A stretch of 64,000 nt of DNA from Gigaspora margarita. Lineage: Eukaryota; Glomeromycota; Glomeromycetes; Diversisporales; Gigasporaceae. This document shows positions 35,969 through 48,040 of the stretch, one piece after another. The stretch lies in NCBI GenBank assembly GCA_009809945.1, contig WTPW01000881.1:35363-99362 (forward strand), in the 5' to 3' direction. A program made the translations under genes and the position numbers. Below the pieces are notes generated by a model. The model saw only the letters and a list, made by a program, of their open reading frames with translations. It had not been told where the DNA came from and did not search any database. The stretch's first letter is position 1. The number at the start of each line of letters is the position of its first letter.

Positions 35969-36329
35969 TATCCATAAAGTTAGAATTATATTTTTAAAAA
36001 AAGTACTTTGTTTTCGAATTTGATAAAACATTACCTGTAAAATCAACTATTTAAATAAAATAATTCTTTTTTTATTCAAATTCACAACTTTACATAATAA
36101 GATATGCATATTCAGAGTAGAATTAGAGTTATTACTTGAGTTAGCTAATCCATACAAGTCAAAGGTTAAAAATTGCTTTGATCTGAATCAGAACTCTAAA
36201 TAAAATATTTTTGAGTTCATTGTTAATTTCAATTCCAAATTGTCTAAAAAACATACTTTTTTCTATTTATTTCAACAATATATAAAGAGCTAGGCTTTAA
36301 GTAATATTTTACTAGCACAAAGGTATAAT

Positions 36330-36472
36330 TAGAGATAGGCACTATGTGCATGACTGCATGCATGCATACAATTAATTCTGGTTATCATTAAGAAATTAAA
36401 TCATAACTTTGGCCAAAATATGCATGCATATGTGCATGCTAAAATGAAAATTTTGCATTTTGCCCATCTCTA
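36330..36472. mobile_element. hAT-type MITE (TAGAGAT ends, TGCATG repeats)
   Basis: 143 bp, TAGAGATAGGCA/TGCCCATCTCTA ends, 8-bp flanks GGTATAAT and GGTATGAT (one mismatch). Interior is TGCATGCA words. Same type as 42061 and 44988. Confidence 0.82.
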
Positions 36473-36810
36473 GGTATGATATTTTGTAACTTTTGGGGTT
36501 TTTTCTTATTAAATTTTAGTTTTTTGTTAATTAGATCACTAGTAATAATTACATATTAGATCACAATACTATTACGAATATTTATATTATCTATTTTTGC
36601 AAATAATAAGAGTTAGTTAGTTTTATAAATCTAAGAATACAATAGTCGAATCGATAGACATTAAGATTTTAATTCATTTTTTTTAGAGACTTGTTATTGC
36701 CACTCCTACTTTTGTTAATGCCACCCCTATCCCAGAATTCAGCTCTATTTCTGGCCTTTCCAGCCCACTTCTGGCCTAAATCATGTGACCCAAGCCACAA
36801 AACAAGGTTA

Positions 36811-36955
36811 GGGAGCCTACTTTTATCACCTAATTTTCTAGAGGGGTCAAAAATTTTGGAAATTACATATAAACATCTGATAATTTTCATATATGAAGGT
36901 AGGAAGGAGGTAGGGCTACTAGTAAACTGAAATTAGGTGATAAAAGTAGGCGCCC
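36811..36955. mobile_element. Harbinger-type MITE, 145 bp
   Basis: GGGAGCCTACTTTTATCACC/GGTGATAAAAGTAGGCGCCC ends with TTA on both sides (36808-36810, 36956-36958). Its insertion point is confirmed by the uninterrupted right arm of the host fold-back element near 40125. Confidence 0.82.
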
Positions 36956-37055
36956 TTACATGACCAATAAAATTTGACTCAAAGTTATTTGTTTATACAA
37001 ATTTGTGATGCATGATGTGTGTAATATTATTAGCCAATCAAATTATAGTACTAAA

Positions 37056-37719
37056 TAGGGATCTTAATGGGTCAGATTGAGTCAGGTTTGGGCCTGACAT
37101 GGGTCAGACCCACTTGGGTCAAAACCTGACCCAGGTCTAACCTGTCTCATGTCAAACCCGACCTGGGTCTGACCTGCCTCATATCAAACCTGATCTGGGT
37201 TTGACCCAACCCAACCCAACCCGGGTTGAACCCAGATCAGTAATAGTTGCTACATAGTAAAGTCTAAATTTTACTATGTAAATCGATAATGTTTGCTTAA
37301 ATAAAGTTGTTTGGAAGAATAAAATGCATATACACTGAAATTTTTATCCAAATCGAAAAAATTTTTATTATTTGACTTTTAATTTTTACGTTCAACGAAA
37401 AAATTATAATCTTTTTAAAAAATATAATTTCAATGAATGTAAACATTAAAAGTCAAATAATAAAAAGTTCTCCAATTAGAATAAAAATTTTAGAGTATAT
37501 ACAGTTTAATCTTCCAAACAAGTTTACTTAAGCAGATTTTATCAATTTATATAGTAAAATTTGACTTTACTATGTAGCAACTACTTGCGATCATTGAATA
37601 AAATCTGACTCGAGTCTGCCTAATCTGGAACTGACCCACATTTTTTCTGACCCGATCTGACCCAGGTTGGGTCAGACCCGAGTTGGGTTGGATCAGACCT
37701 GACCCAGCTAAGACTTCTA
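37056..37719. mobile_element. hAT-type GACCC element, second copy, with core C5
   Basis: 664 bp, ends TAGGGATCTTAATGGGTCAG and complement of TAGAAGTCTTAGCTGGGTCA. Flanks GTACTAAA and GTACTGGT share 5 of 8 bases. GACCC/GGGTC subterminal repeats bracket core C5 (37235-37595). Close relative of 27244-28608, without its AT-rich tail. Confidence 0.75.
37235..37595. repeat. Palindromic core module, copy C5
   Basis: Starts GATCAGTAATAGTTGCTACA and ends TGTAGCAACTACTTGCGATC. Same arms as C3, and in the same position within the same family of element. Confidence 0.82.
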
Positions 37720-37727
37720 GTACTGGT

Positions 37728-40013
37728 GTGTAGTGATCCGGTCACGGGTCAATAGAATTTTATTAATAAAATTCTACAAATTCTTATAATTCACAAATTC
37801 TTATTAATTAATTCTAATTTTATGCACTAAGTAAACTTGTTCAGCATCTAAAAATACAAGAATAGATGTATAATATTGGATTTTTGATTAAAAAAGTCAA
37901 ATTTAAGCATCTTTTCTTCAAAATTCAAGTAAAATAAAAACAATTCTACTAATTTAATATATTTTTAAGTGCTAAACAAGTTTACTTAGTACGTTAAGTT
38001 AGAATTAATTAGTAAAATTTTGTGAATCATAAGATTTTATAGAATTTTATTAATAAAATTCTATAAATTCTTATAATTCACAAATTCTTATTAATTAATT
38101 CTAACTTTATGCACTAACTAAACTTGTTTAGCATCTTACATACATCAAATTAGCAAAATCATTTTTATTTTACTTGTAATTTAGAGAATAGATGTATAAT
38201 TTTGGAATTTTAATCAAAAAAATCAAATTTAAGCATCTTTTCTCCAAATTTTAAGTAAAATAAAAATAATTTTGCTAATTTGATGTATTTTTAGTGCTGA
38301 ACAAGTTTACTTAGTGCATTAAGCTAGAATTAATTAGTAAAATTTTGTGGATCATAAGATTTTATAGAATTTTATTAATAAAATTCTATAAATTCTTATA
38401 ATTCACAAATTTTTATTAATTAATTCTAACTTTATGCACTAATGAAATTTTTTAGCAACTAAAAATACATCAAGTTAGCAGAATTATTTTTATTTTACTT
38501 GAAATTTGGAGAAAAGATGCATAATTTTGGATTTTTGATCAAAGCATCTTTTCTTTAAATTTTTTTTTTTTTTTTATTAATATAATGTCATAGTAGAAAC
38601 TTTGTTACAGCAGCCTTAAATTAATTCTAAGATTAATAGTCTCTTTGTTATCAAGTAGAGATAGATAAGGGGTCAGATAAGTTCTTGGACCAGGCTGACA
38701 AATTCCTCCAACCCGAAAACTAGTTGAAGTAAAGAGATATGGCTATAGAAAAATTCTATGGTAAAGATTTCTAACTACATTTGTGCTACAGAGCACCCAA
38801 TGTGACATTACACCTCCTATTTTCTATTTTATACTATTATTAATTTAAACTAATAAAATAAATCTAGTTAGGATAGGTTGGAGAAAACCTATCTCCAAAT
38901 TTCAAGTAAATAAAAACAATTTTGCCAATTTAATGTATTTTTTAGTGCTGTATAAGTTTACTTAGTGCATTAAGTTATAATTAATAGTAAAATTTGGTGA
39001 ATCATAAGATTTTATAGAATTTTATTAATAAAATTCTATAAAATCTTCTGATTCATAATATTTTACTAATTAATTCTAGCTACATGCACTAAGTAAACTT
39101 GTTTAACACCTAAAAAATATATTAAATTAGCTGTGTTGTTTTTATTTTACTTGAAATTTGAAGAAAAGATGCTTAAATTTGATTTTTTTGATCAAAAATC
39201 CAAAATTATGCATCTGTTCTCCAAATTACAAGTAAAATAAAAATAATTCTGCCAATTTGATGTATTTTTAGGTGCTGAAAAAGTTTNATTAGTGCATAAA
39301 GTTAGAATTAATTAATAAAAATTTGTGAATTATAAGAATTTATAGAATTTTATTAATAAAATTCTATAAAATCTTATGATCACAAAATTTTACTAATTAA
39401 TTCTAACTTAATGTACTGAGTAAACTTGTTTAGCACCTAAAAATATATTATATCAGCAGAATTATTTTTATTTTACTTGAAATTTGGTTAAATTTGATTT
39501 TTTTGATCAAAATTCCAAATTATACATCTATTCTCTAAATTTCAAATAAAATAAAAATGAGCCCACTGATTTGATATATGTTTAGATGCTGAACAAGTTT
39601 AGTTAGTGCATAAAGTTAGAATTAATTAATTAGAATTTGTGAATTATAAGAATTTTATTAATAAAATTCTATAAAATCTTATGATTCACAAAATTTTACT
39701 AATTAATTCTAACTTAATGCACTAAATAAACTTGTTCAGCACATAAAAGTACATTAAATTAGTAGAATTGTTTTTTATTTTACTTGAAATTTGAAGAAAA
39801 GATGCTTAAATTTGATATTTTTGATCAAAAATACAAAATTATACATCTATTTTCTAAATTTCAAGTAAAATAAAAATGGTACTACTAATTTGATGTATTT
39901 TTAGGTGCTGAACAAGTTTACTTAGTACATAAAATTAGAATTAATTAATAAGAATTTGTGAATTATAAGAATTTGTAGAATTTTATTAATAAAATTCTAT
40001 AGACCCATGACCA
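37728..40013. repeat. Tandem array of ~310-330-bp palindromes
   Basis: TAGAATTTTATTAATAAAATTCTA hinges (24-bp palindromes, quoted here by their ends TAGAAT and ATTCTA) recur near 37753, 38041, 38365, 39015, 39341, 39647 and 39976. Each interval is itself a palindrome with CACTAAGTAAACTTGTT...AACAAGTTTACTTAGTG arms. The doubled interval 38365-39015 holds a ~330-bp insertion. Outer ends TGTAGTGATCCGGTCACGGG and complement bracket the array. The AAGTAAACTTGTT word links it to the core module. Confidence 0.78.
38559..38890 (-). mobile_element. Retroposon-like insertion with T-run, in the palindrome array
   Basis: About 330 bp beginning with ~18 T on the plus strand (a poly(A) tail on minus) and unrelated to the array. 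It interrupts the CTTTTCTCCAAATTTCAAG word of one unit. Family not recognised; a 5'-truncated retroposon is the simplest reading. Confidence 0.5.
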
Positions 40014-40233
40014 GATCACTACACCCCAGTACTATAATTTGATTGGCTAATAAGGTTATACACATTATATACTACAAATTTGTATAACCAAATAACTTTG
40101 AGTCAAATTTTATTGGTCATATGATCTTGTTTTGTGGCTTGGGTCACATGATTTAGGCTGGAAGTGGGTCAGAAGAGCTAGAAGTAGGGCCAGATTCTAG
40201 GATAGAGGTAGCATTAACAAAAGTAAGGGTGGC

Positions 40234-42050
40234 CAGTGTTGTCATTTGGACTGGACCCAAACTCGGACCAGACCAGACTCAGACCAGACTTGAACAAAAC
40301 TATTCATGTCCATCAGACAGCTCAGACAGTTATATATAGCTTAAGCCAAAAATTTAATTAAACTAAAACTATATTATGAATAGCATATTCGATAAGACTT
40401 CTCTAGCATAATCACCAAAATCCTGGGCATGTGATCTTTGCAATTGATATTGCTATTCATATGTTTTACTATTGATATGTTCAAAATTAATATATAACTG
40501 ATATACCAATATGTTAGATGTGAACATTGGGTAAGGCTATATAAAAAGTTCCTAAATTTGTAGTTTGTCCAGAAAGCTTAGTATGTGTTTGTGAGAAACT
40601 TTTGAGATCAATTTTAAAGTTTGAATTGTTTCAAAGCAAGCAGTAATCATTAAATTCTTAATTTATAATTCAACTTTGCATATGTGCATTGATGCTGATT
40701 TTTTTTCAGATAAATTACAAGACACTAACAAAAAATGGTAAATATACGTGATATAAAGAGCAATCATTCAAATCGGCCCAGTGTACATTAAGTTATCGCT
40801 AAAAACAATTGGCTAAATATATAAAATTTCTAGTTGGTTTAAATAGAATTTTATATAGTCAGTCAATCATTTTTGAGTGATATCTTAGTGTACACAAGGT
40901 CGATTTGAATTATCTAACCACTATTAGATATATCTCAGTGTGCTCTACAACTTTTAATTAATTGACATGAGCTGTTAACTTAATAAAAAAAATACTTCTC
41001 ATTGGACTGACATCAGATTCCAGTATATAGTAAATTTCATAGGAATTTGCCCCAAATTCTAATATAGAAATTCTGCAGATCATATCTGAATTAGTAATTA
41101 AGTGTAAAAGGTAGGAAGCATAAAAGTGTAAAAAATGTAAAAAAATAAAAAGGTAATCATCTGGTGCAATTAGATTGTTTATGATGGGTCTAAAGTTTTA
41201 GCTGATTCTTAGTTGTCACATTCAAATAATTTTTTAATAGATCACTGCGTGTAACAATTGAATTTTTAGCATTTGTAATCCCATTACTAGATATACTGTA
41301 ATAGTTATGTTCATCACGTCTGTTATGAACTATGGGAGAGAAACTAGTAACTCCAAATAAAACTAGACAGCTGTGCTAAACTGGGAACAGAAGAACAATA
41401 CCTAAATAAGATCAAAATTTAAGCTATTGATAGAACATGTTAGACCTAATAAGTATTAATGAACATGATTGTGAGTGAATAAGCACTATTATGAGCATGA
41501 TTCGCTGCTTTTTTTTTTGAAACTTTCCTAGAAGGAACACCAGTTAGTGTAATTATTCATTTATTGCAAAATAAGTATAGATAATGAAATTTTGTAATGT
41601 ATCTACAGGGTAGAATACATAATTACAAAGCCGAGATTGTATATTTACATTTAAATCATATAGTACTCTTATCCTTTAACCTAGCTATTAACAATCAGGC
41701 CCTAAGCATAAGCAAATTTGACCTGTTTTTATGCAGATACTAAACACTGAAGCAGCACTTTTTTGACATTGCTTTTTCTATCTATTGTCTCTTTCAATCC
41801 CTTGATCTCATTAATAATTCTATTTTTGACTATATATAGAATCACAGGACTCAGAATTGCATCATCTCCCCATCTTGCCTAGGTGTAACAAAACCATATC
41901 TCATGATATGGGAGCCATCTAGCCTCTATTACGTTTTTCTTATCCATAATATTGGATATAGTGAAAATCTCGTCCAAATGATTCACTGTTCTTAATTCCA
42001 CTGATTAATTATCTTTATATTATTATTTCTCGATCAGCTGACTTTATTTA
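40234..42050. other. Non-coding DNA with one hAT-like terminus
   Basis: Starts with CAGTGTTGTCATTTGGACTG and GGACCAGACCAGACTC repeats, like a hAT end; the partner end was not found downstream. The rest, to 42050, is AT-rich with no frame of note. Confidence 0.4.
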
Positions 42051-42060
42051 CACGAAGAAA

Positions 42061-43448
42061 TAGAGATGGATTTCATACATGCGCATGATTCCTCAATCAT
42101 GCACATGCTTCTGAATCATACGCATCAAAAATATCTATATACTTCAATTCTGGGTCTGTTCGCTTTAACATTTTTGATTAGTCGTATCTGATTATATCAT
42201 TTGAGTAATTATTATATCATTTTTTAACACACTTAAATAACACAAAATCGTGAAATGTGAATTTGCCAAATTTACTTTTGTTGTTTGATTGCTTAATATT
42301 TACAAACTATTTTGGGCTAAAAAATGTTCACAAATTTGAAAACGTTTTGCATAAATGGCAAGAATAAGTACAAGTGCAAGAAAAACATGACAAATGCTCC
42401 GCGATAGATAAAACATAAGATTAATAAAAAAAAATAGTGAATATATTAGCAAATATAAAAAAAATTACATTCAACCAAATATTTAGATGATTGATTTCTA
42501 GAATTTTTGATCAGAATTTTTTGCTACCCAGATTATCTGATAATCAACTAATTTTCTTAGCGATTTGTCGATCTACCAACCAATAAAATCGCGATTATGT
42601 TCAAAGGTGATCAGTGTGCTAAAACTAATATAGTAATATAATCAAGTTATTGTGCTTTGACATTTTTTGATTGGTTATATAACCCGTGATCAAAATGTTA
42701 AGACTAATATATCGATGAGCAAGTTATAATCAAGAATATCATTACATTCAAATTCATTAACAATTGAAAAAATGTATCAGTGAATACTAATACAAATTCT
42801 GTACTTGCAAAAAATGATATTGTAAGGGAATCAATCAAAGCAAAATAAATTATTCTGCAGTCACAAATATCCTGTCTGCACAAAAATATCTACTAATATA
42901 TGTAAGTAAATGGTAATTGGCGCTGCTTAACAATGAGAAAAAAAAAAATTCAATTGCACTTTCATTTTTGATTTGCTATATCCAAAGACTGTAATCAGAC
43001 CGTGAGAAAATTTAAATTAAGATGACGATACTATTAAATCTGTAATTATTGCGACATATTAGATTCGTTATAATTTGTAATTAAACTATTACTATGAATT
43101 AATAATCAATTGTTATTTATATATTTTTATATCTTTTGAGATTTAAAAAATTGGCTTCTGTTAATTATGCACACTTTGCATCTTTGAAATTAGATTAACT
43201 GAGATATGGATAATTTAATATATTCTCAAATTATATAAGTTAAGCAACGATGAAGTTTACAATTAGCTAATTGTAAAATTTATGTATGTAGGCAAAATCT
43301 GATTCAGAATCAATATGTAGTATCTTTATTTAGATGTATTATCAATAATAAAGATAAAAATTAAAAAAATTTTTATCATGCGGTATCATGCGCATTAATG
43401 CGCATTCATGCGCATTTTATTATAAAATGTGCATTTTTCCCATCTCTA
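42061..43448. mobile_element. hAT-type element (TAGAGATGG ends), 1.39 kb
   Basis: TAGAGATGG/CCCATCTCTA termini with ATGCGCATGATT/GCGCATTCATGCGC subterminal repeats and a perfect 8-bp duplication CGAAGAAA (42053-42060, 43449-43456). Non-coding body with several inverted stretches, e.g. around 42540-42740. Confidence 0.88.
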
Positions 43449-43456
43449 CGAAGAAA

Positions 43457-44975
43457 CATATGGGATTCTGTTCGCTATTATTTACAGGCTTTACAAGTTC
43501 TATATTAATTATGCAAAATGTCTATGCCTTTAAATGAATATTTCATCTCAAACAAACAGCACATATCTTGTATCTCATAACATCTCTCTGACTACTAAAA
43601 CATCTTGTAGCCAGGTTGTAGTCAAAAAGAATCACATAGCTATAAAGAGAATCGTATTATCTGGCAACATGTAAAAACTAGTTTAGAATTAAACCTGTGA
43701 CTTAGATGTGACTTGGTGGTACTAAACGCCTGAATAACCTGAGCCACAGGAATATTATGAGGATCCTAGGTGGCAAATAGAGGCTTAATAATGTTTGTTT
43801 ATTTAATATACGATAGGCATCGGATGACAATAAAAGAAAACTTGTAATTAGTCATAAATGTTTGTATAAACAAGACATCGCTGTCTTGTTGATATGACAA
43901 GAGAGGTAATAACGATGTCTTGTGGGAGATATGTAGGGTAAATGAGGCTTTTCATGAGACATTACTGTCACGAGGCTGCGTACAAGCCATTTTGCAGCCT
44001 TGCGCATGCATAGAGTAGTGAAAGAGTCTAGCGCAGTAACTTTTAGTGAACTAAAAAGTATTTAAAGCTTAGTTGAGCTTCTTCAGATTATGCGTCTCAG
44101 TTTAGAGACTACAATGTCTTAGTTATAGAGTTATATAATAAGAATCGGATTCTCATAGTTCTCACATATGTAGTATTCTTTTATTGTATTTTATTGTTGT
44201 TGTCTTTGTATTGTTACATAATAAATATTACCCCCTCCCGAATAATTAAAGTTGATATATTAAGTAATAACCCTGACTCAATTTAAGAGTTCTGTGACAT
44301 CATATCATATGTACAAGTATTATAAATCCAGAACCAAATTAACCATCGGAGCTAAATTGGATTAACTTCTGCAATTGCTTTCCCAACTGATGATAACACT
44401 AAGATATAAATTCTTGCACTGCCTACACAGCCGCGGAGCCTAAACACCAAATTTGAGGTCCTTGTACTGCGTGAAGCAACTGAAGTCCTTGCATTACCTA
44501 CGACAGCTGAAACCTAATTGCCAAATATGGGATCTTTAGCTGCCAGTGCCAACCGCAGAGCTTAACAGCATCCACCAATAACTTTCTAAATGAGCGTCAA
44601 TATATTGCCCTTTGTTTACAAGTTACTGTGAGGGGTGGGATGATAGAGCCAGCCTTCACTACAAGGCAAGTGATAGCGAAAAGAGAGATAACCTCCTCTA
44701 TTAGCTAAAGACCCTTAAATAAATAATCAGAACCATATGATTACTCTTTGTTCCCTTATCTGTTCTCTAATAGTTATAGTAATTTATATACCAACAATCA
44801 AATGCAATCATCATATTAACTAGAAAATGCCTATATTAAACAAGATACTATACAAATTTCATAAATAACATCTTGAACATGTGTTTCAATAAAGTCATCT
44901 GATTTCGCAATAATGATCGCCCTATCATTTCGTCGACAGGTTTTTCACTTAGACTAAATTAATGATTGAAGAATA
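43457..44975. other. Gene-free region, possible solo LTR at about 43858-44217
   Basis: The 360-bp stretch starts TGTTTGTATAAACAAGAC and ends TTGTATTGTTACA, has AAGTATTTAAAGC as a possible TATA block, and is followed by AATAAATATTACCCCC. This is LTR-like in shape but no 5-bp duplication was seen, so the call is weak. The rest shows no coding. Confidence 0.28.
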
Positions 44976-45273
44976 TTAGGCAATGATTAGAGATGGGCAA
45001 AATGCAGCATTTTAAAAAATTTCATGCAAATGCGGCATTCATGTAGCATGCAGGCATTAATGCAGCATGCAGGCATTAATGCAGCATGCAGGCATTAATG
45101 CAGCATGCATTTATACAAAAATATTTTATCAAACTTTTTTAATTTTATTTTAGAATCATAAAAATTTATTATTAATGCAAAATAACAATAAAGAAAGAAA
45201 AAAATCACCTTGTAAAGTATCAATTTAAAAGCAGAAAAAGAGGCTATTGAATTTATAATAANCAATTTATATA

Positions 45274-45768
45274 CTGTATGTGTCCAAAAATAAGCTACAC
45301 AAAAAATCAGGGTATTTATTTTAGAATGAACAAGGGTTTTTAGCGATTCCAAGTAGTTGCTACATAGTAAAGTCTAAATTTTACTATCTAAATTGATTAT
45401 AAGTGCTTAAGTAAATATGTTTAGGAGCTAAAAATACATATTTTCCGAAATTTTTATACAAATTGGATGACCTTTTATTATTTAACTTTTAATTTTTACG
45501 TTCGTCNAATATATTTTTNTAANAAATTTTAATTTTTTNGTCGAACGTAAAAATTAAAAGTCAAATAATAAAATCTTTTTCAATCTTGCTAAAAATTATA
45601 CTGTACATGTATTTTAACCTTCCGAATAAGTTTACTTAAGCGATGTTAATCGATTTATATAGTAGAATTTGGACTTTACTATGTAGCGACTATTGTCGAT
45701 CGTAGGGCAGCTTATTTTTGAATCAAAGACGTTTTTAAGTTTTTTGACCAAAAGAGGGTAGCTTATAA
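45274..45768. mobile_element. Mariner-like MITE (AATAAGCTAC family) with core C6, right tip missing
   Basis: Left end CTGTATGTGTCCAAAAATAA after TA. The right side ends at GGGTAGCTTAT without the outermost ~20 bp. Core C6 spans 45344-45701. A few Ns fall inside. Confidence 0.72.
45344..45701. repeat. Palindromic core module, copy C6
   Basis: Starts GCGATTCCAAGTAGTTGCTA and ends TAGCGACTATTGTCGAT. The centre shows GTTCGTC/GTCGAACG pairing. Confidence 0.8.
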
Positions 45769-45889
45769 AATTTTTCATGGGCAAAATGCAGCATTTTAAA
45801 AAATTTCATGCAGCATGCAGCATTCATGCAAATGCATGCAGCCATGCAATCATGCAAAAGTGCCCATCTCTAGCAATGATAATAAAGGT

Positions 45890-46990
45890 ATTAGTTAATA
45901 GTAAATAAGTATTTATGAATAGGTACTTATGTTCTTGATTGTTGAACATTTTTCTTTTAATATCACAGACTAAATTATGTGATTGAAATGATTCGGTAAT
46001 AGTAAATGAGTATTATGGATACTGCTGAATCTCTTAAAACTGATTTGCATGGCGAACAGATTTAGTATCGGCATTAAGAAGTTATCAGATTTGAAAACAT
46101 TGCGAGCTATTAGATTTATATAGCTGAAACGAATTTGGTAGATTAATTTTTTATTAGATTTGATAGGTTATCGAATTTGACAGGATTGATTTTGAGAAGT
46201 TCAACAATATATGAATAATGTGATTTGGGGTAATAATAAGATAAGTACTGTTAAATCTTCAAAACCAATACTGTCAAGATTAATAATCTGTCAAATCTGA
46301 CAAAATATTAATTAACCAAATCTGTTTCCATTAAATAAATCTATTTATTAGTCACAGTGCTTCAAATCTCAACGCTGATATAAAATCTGTTCACCATGTA
46401 AATCAGTTTTGAGAGATTTAGCAGTATTATGAATAATTTTACCGATTAACAAATATTTATACTCACTTAACGAGATGATTTGAAGGGTATTAGATAATGG
46501 CAAATAAGGATTGAACGCGATTCCTTTTTACTCAGACTAAATTATAAGTGAAATGATTCGAGAGGTATCATGTAAAAGTGAAAAATAAATATTTGTGAAC
46601 ATGATTTGTTGATTTTAATTCCACCGATTTATAAATCTTTATACTTGCCTAATGAAATGATTTAAAGAGTATTGCTATATTAGGTAATTGAACATAAGTA
46701 TAGTATTTATGAACCTGATTTGTGAGCGTGATTTGTTGTTTAAATGAGATGGTCTACCAATACAGCCTCAGCATGTCTTATCTTTTATCTTTCATATTGG
46801 CACAGCGATAATTAGTCATGAAATATATGGGACGCCAATATTTATTATTGCTGTACTGATAGAAAAATACTGTAAGATTTATAGCGTATTTAATACATAG
46901 ATTAACAAATGCTTAATGCTTACTAAATCAGTGCGAATTAAATAAAATTAAATGGTAAATGTTCTTTATACTTATAATTTAAAATATATT
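45890..46990. repeat. Degenerate repeat region (ATGATTTGTTG/AAATGATT words)
   Basis: Loose repetition of AGTATTTATGAAC, GTGATTTGTTG and AAATGATTYRRAGRGTATT words with no frame; similar words occur at 41450 and 44930, so this is a dispersed degenerate repeat. Confidence 0.35.
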
Positions 46991-47012
46991 GAATTAATAA
47001 ATTAATAAATAT

Positions 47013-47751
47013 CGCAGCTAGGGATGGGTTCGGTCGGTCATTTTCAGTCAACCGTTTTATGACCGTTAGCCATATCTTGTAATCCAATGACCCNNNNNNN
47101 NNNNNNNNNNNNNNNNNNNNNNNNNNNNNNNNNNNNNNNNNNNNNNNNNNNNNNNNNNNNNNNNNNNNNNNNNNNNNNNNNNNNNNNNNNNNNNNNNNNN
47201 NNNNNNNNNNNNNNNNNNNNNNNNNNNNNNNNNNNNNNNNNNNNNNNNNNNNNNNNNNNNNNNNNNNNNNNNNNNNNNNNNNNNNNNNNNNNNNNNNNNN
47301 NNNNNNNNNNNNNNNNNNNNNNNNNNNNNNNNNNNNNNNNNNNNNNNNNNNNNNNNNNNNNNNNNNNNNNNNNNNNNNNNNNNNNNNNNNNNNNNNNNNN
47401 NNNNNNNNNNNNNNNNNNNNNNNNNNNNNNNNNNNNNNNNNNNNNNNNNNNGGGTCATTGGATTACAAGATATGGCTAACGGTCATAAAACGGTTGACCA
47501 AAAATGACCGACCGAACCCATCCCTAGTCGCAGCTGATGCTAAAAATGGCAGATGCTGAAATTTTGATTATTTTATTATTAAATTTTTAAAATTTTTTGG
47601 GGTGTATTTTTTTAGTCTTCATATAATAGTTTGAGTAGAGTTTAGGTTAGAGTTTATTAATTAAAATGTATAAATGGGTTTTAGTAGGTTTTATAGTTCT
47701 AAATAGAAACCCAAAATTTCAGCATCAGCCGTTTTCAGCATCAGCTGCGAC
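47013..47751. mobile_element. MITE with CGCAGCTGATGC ends and 9-bp flanks
   Basis: Ends CGCAGCTGATGCTAAAAATG (interrupted by the next entry) and complement of CGCAGCTGATGCTGAAAACG. AATAAATAT occurs at both borders (47004-47012, 47752-47760), a 9-bp duplication that would fit a Mutator-type mover. Confidence 0.65.
47019..47526. mobile_element. hAT-type palindromic MITE around an assembly gap
   Basis: Near-perfect ~75-bp inverted ends (TAGGGATGGGTTCGGTCGGT and complement; two mismatches seen). 8-bp flanks ATCGCAGC and GTCGCAGC (one mismatch). The middle 358 bases (47094-47451) are N, so the gap starts exactly where the known arms end. Confidence 0.85.
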
Positions 47752-48040
47752 AATAAATATTTTTTATGCTCACGAATCAAAAGTCTCAGAGCATCCAATA
47801 GCAACTCGGGAAAAACATTAGTAGTAAATCTCATAATCTCATAACCCAGATCTGGGTCAAGATAAAATTCAATTATATGCAGTCTTATATGAAAAAAAAA
47901 ATTCACAATTACTATAAAAAAAAAAAGCCGTGCGGCCGGGTCAATGATCACTGTCCCATGATATGAAAACCAAGTATATAATTTTGTGCGGCCTAAAGTT
48001 AAAATTAGGTCTATTTAATCAGTTGATTAAAAATTTTATT

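Larger units (their letters stand above)
36703..40233. mobile_element. Large fold-back element with ~350-bp inverted ends
   Basis: Left arm GCCACTCCTACTTTTGTTAA at 36703 and its complement ending at 40233. The arms stay alignable inward through CCAGCCCACTTCTGG, CATGTGACCC, TTTGACTCAAAGTTATT and TAGCCAATCAAATTATAG. Centre is a tandem array of palindromes (37728-40013). Insertions in the left arm: Harbinger-type MITE 36811-36955 and hAT-type element 37056-37719. Right flank is the start of another hAT-like end (CAGTGTTGTC at 40234). No TSD resolved. Confidence 0.75.
44988..45872. mobile_element. hAT-type MITE (TAGAGATGGGCA, ATGCAGC repeats) with nested mariner-like MITE
   Basis: 885 bp, TAGAGATGGGCA/TGCCCATCTCTA ends, perfect 8-bp duplication GCAATGAT (44980-44987, 45873-45880). 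GGCATTAATGCAGCATGCA occurs three times in tandem near 45050. A mariner-like MITE with the palindromic core occupies 45274-45768. Confidence 0.9.

Noticed and set aside
36669-36930. Opposed frames over 36.7-36.9 kb
   Set aside because: They cover the left arm of the fold-back element and the Harbinger MITE; the right arm at 40.1 kb shows the same DNA non-coding.
45000-45120. Regularly spaced repeats considered as CRISPR-like
   Set aside because: Units are adjacent (no unique spacers), palindromic ATGCAGC words belong to a MITE, and the context is eukaryotic.
47066-47479. 130-codon frames on both strands at 47 kb
   Set aside because: They consist almost entirely of N; they reflect the assembly gap.
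47691-47951. 86-codon minus-strand frame
   Set aside because: Runs from unique DNA across the end of the 47013-47751 MITE; no recognised domain and no splice or promoter support. A worn gene fragment cannot be excluded.
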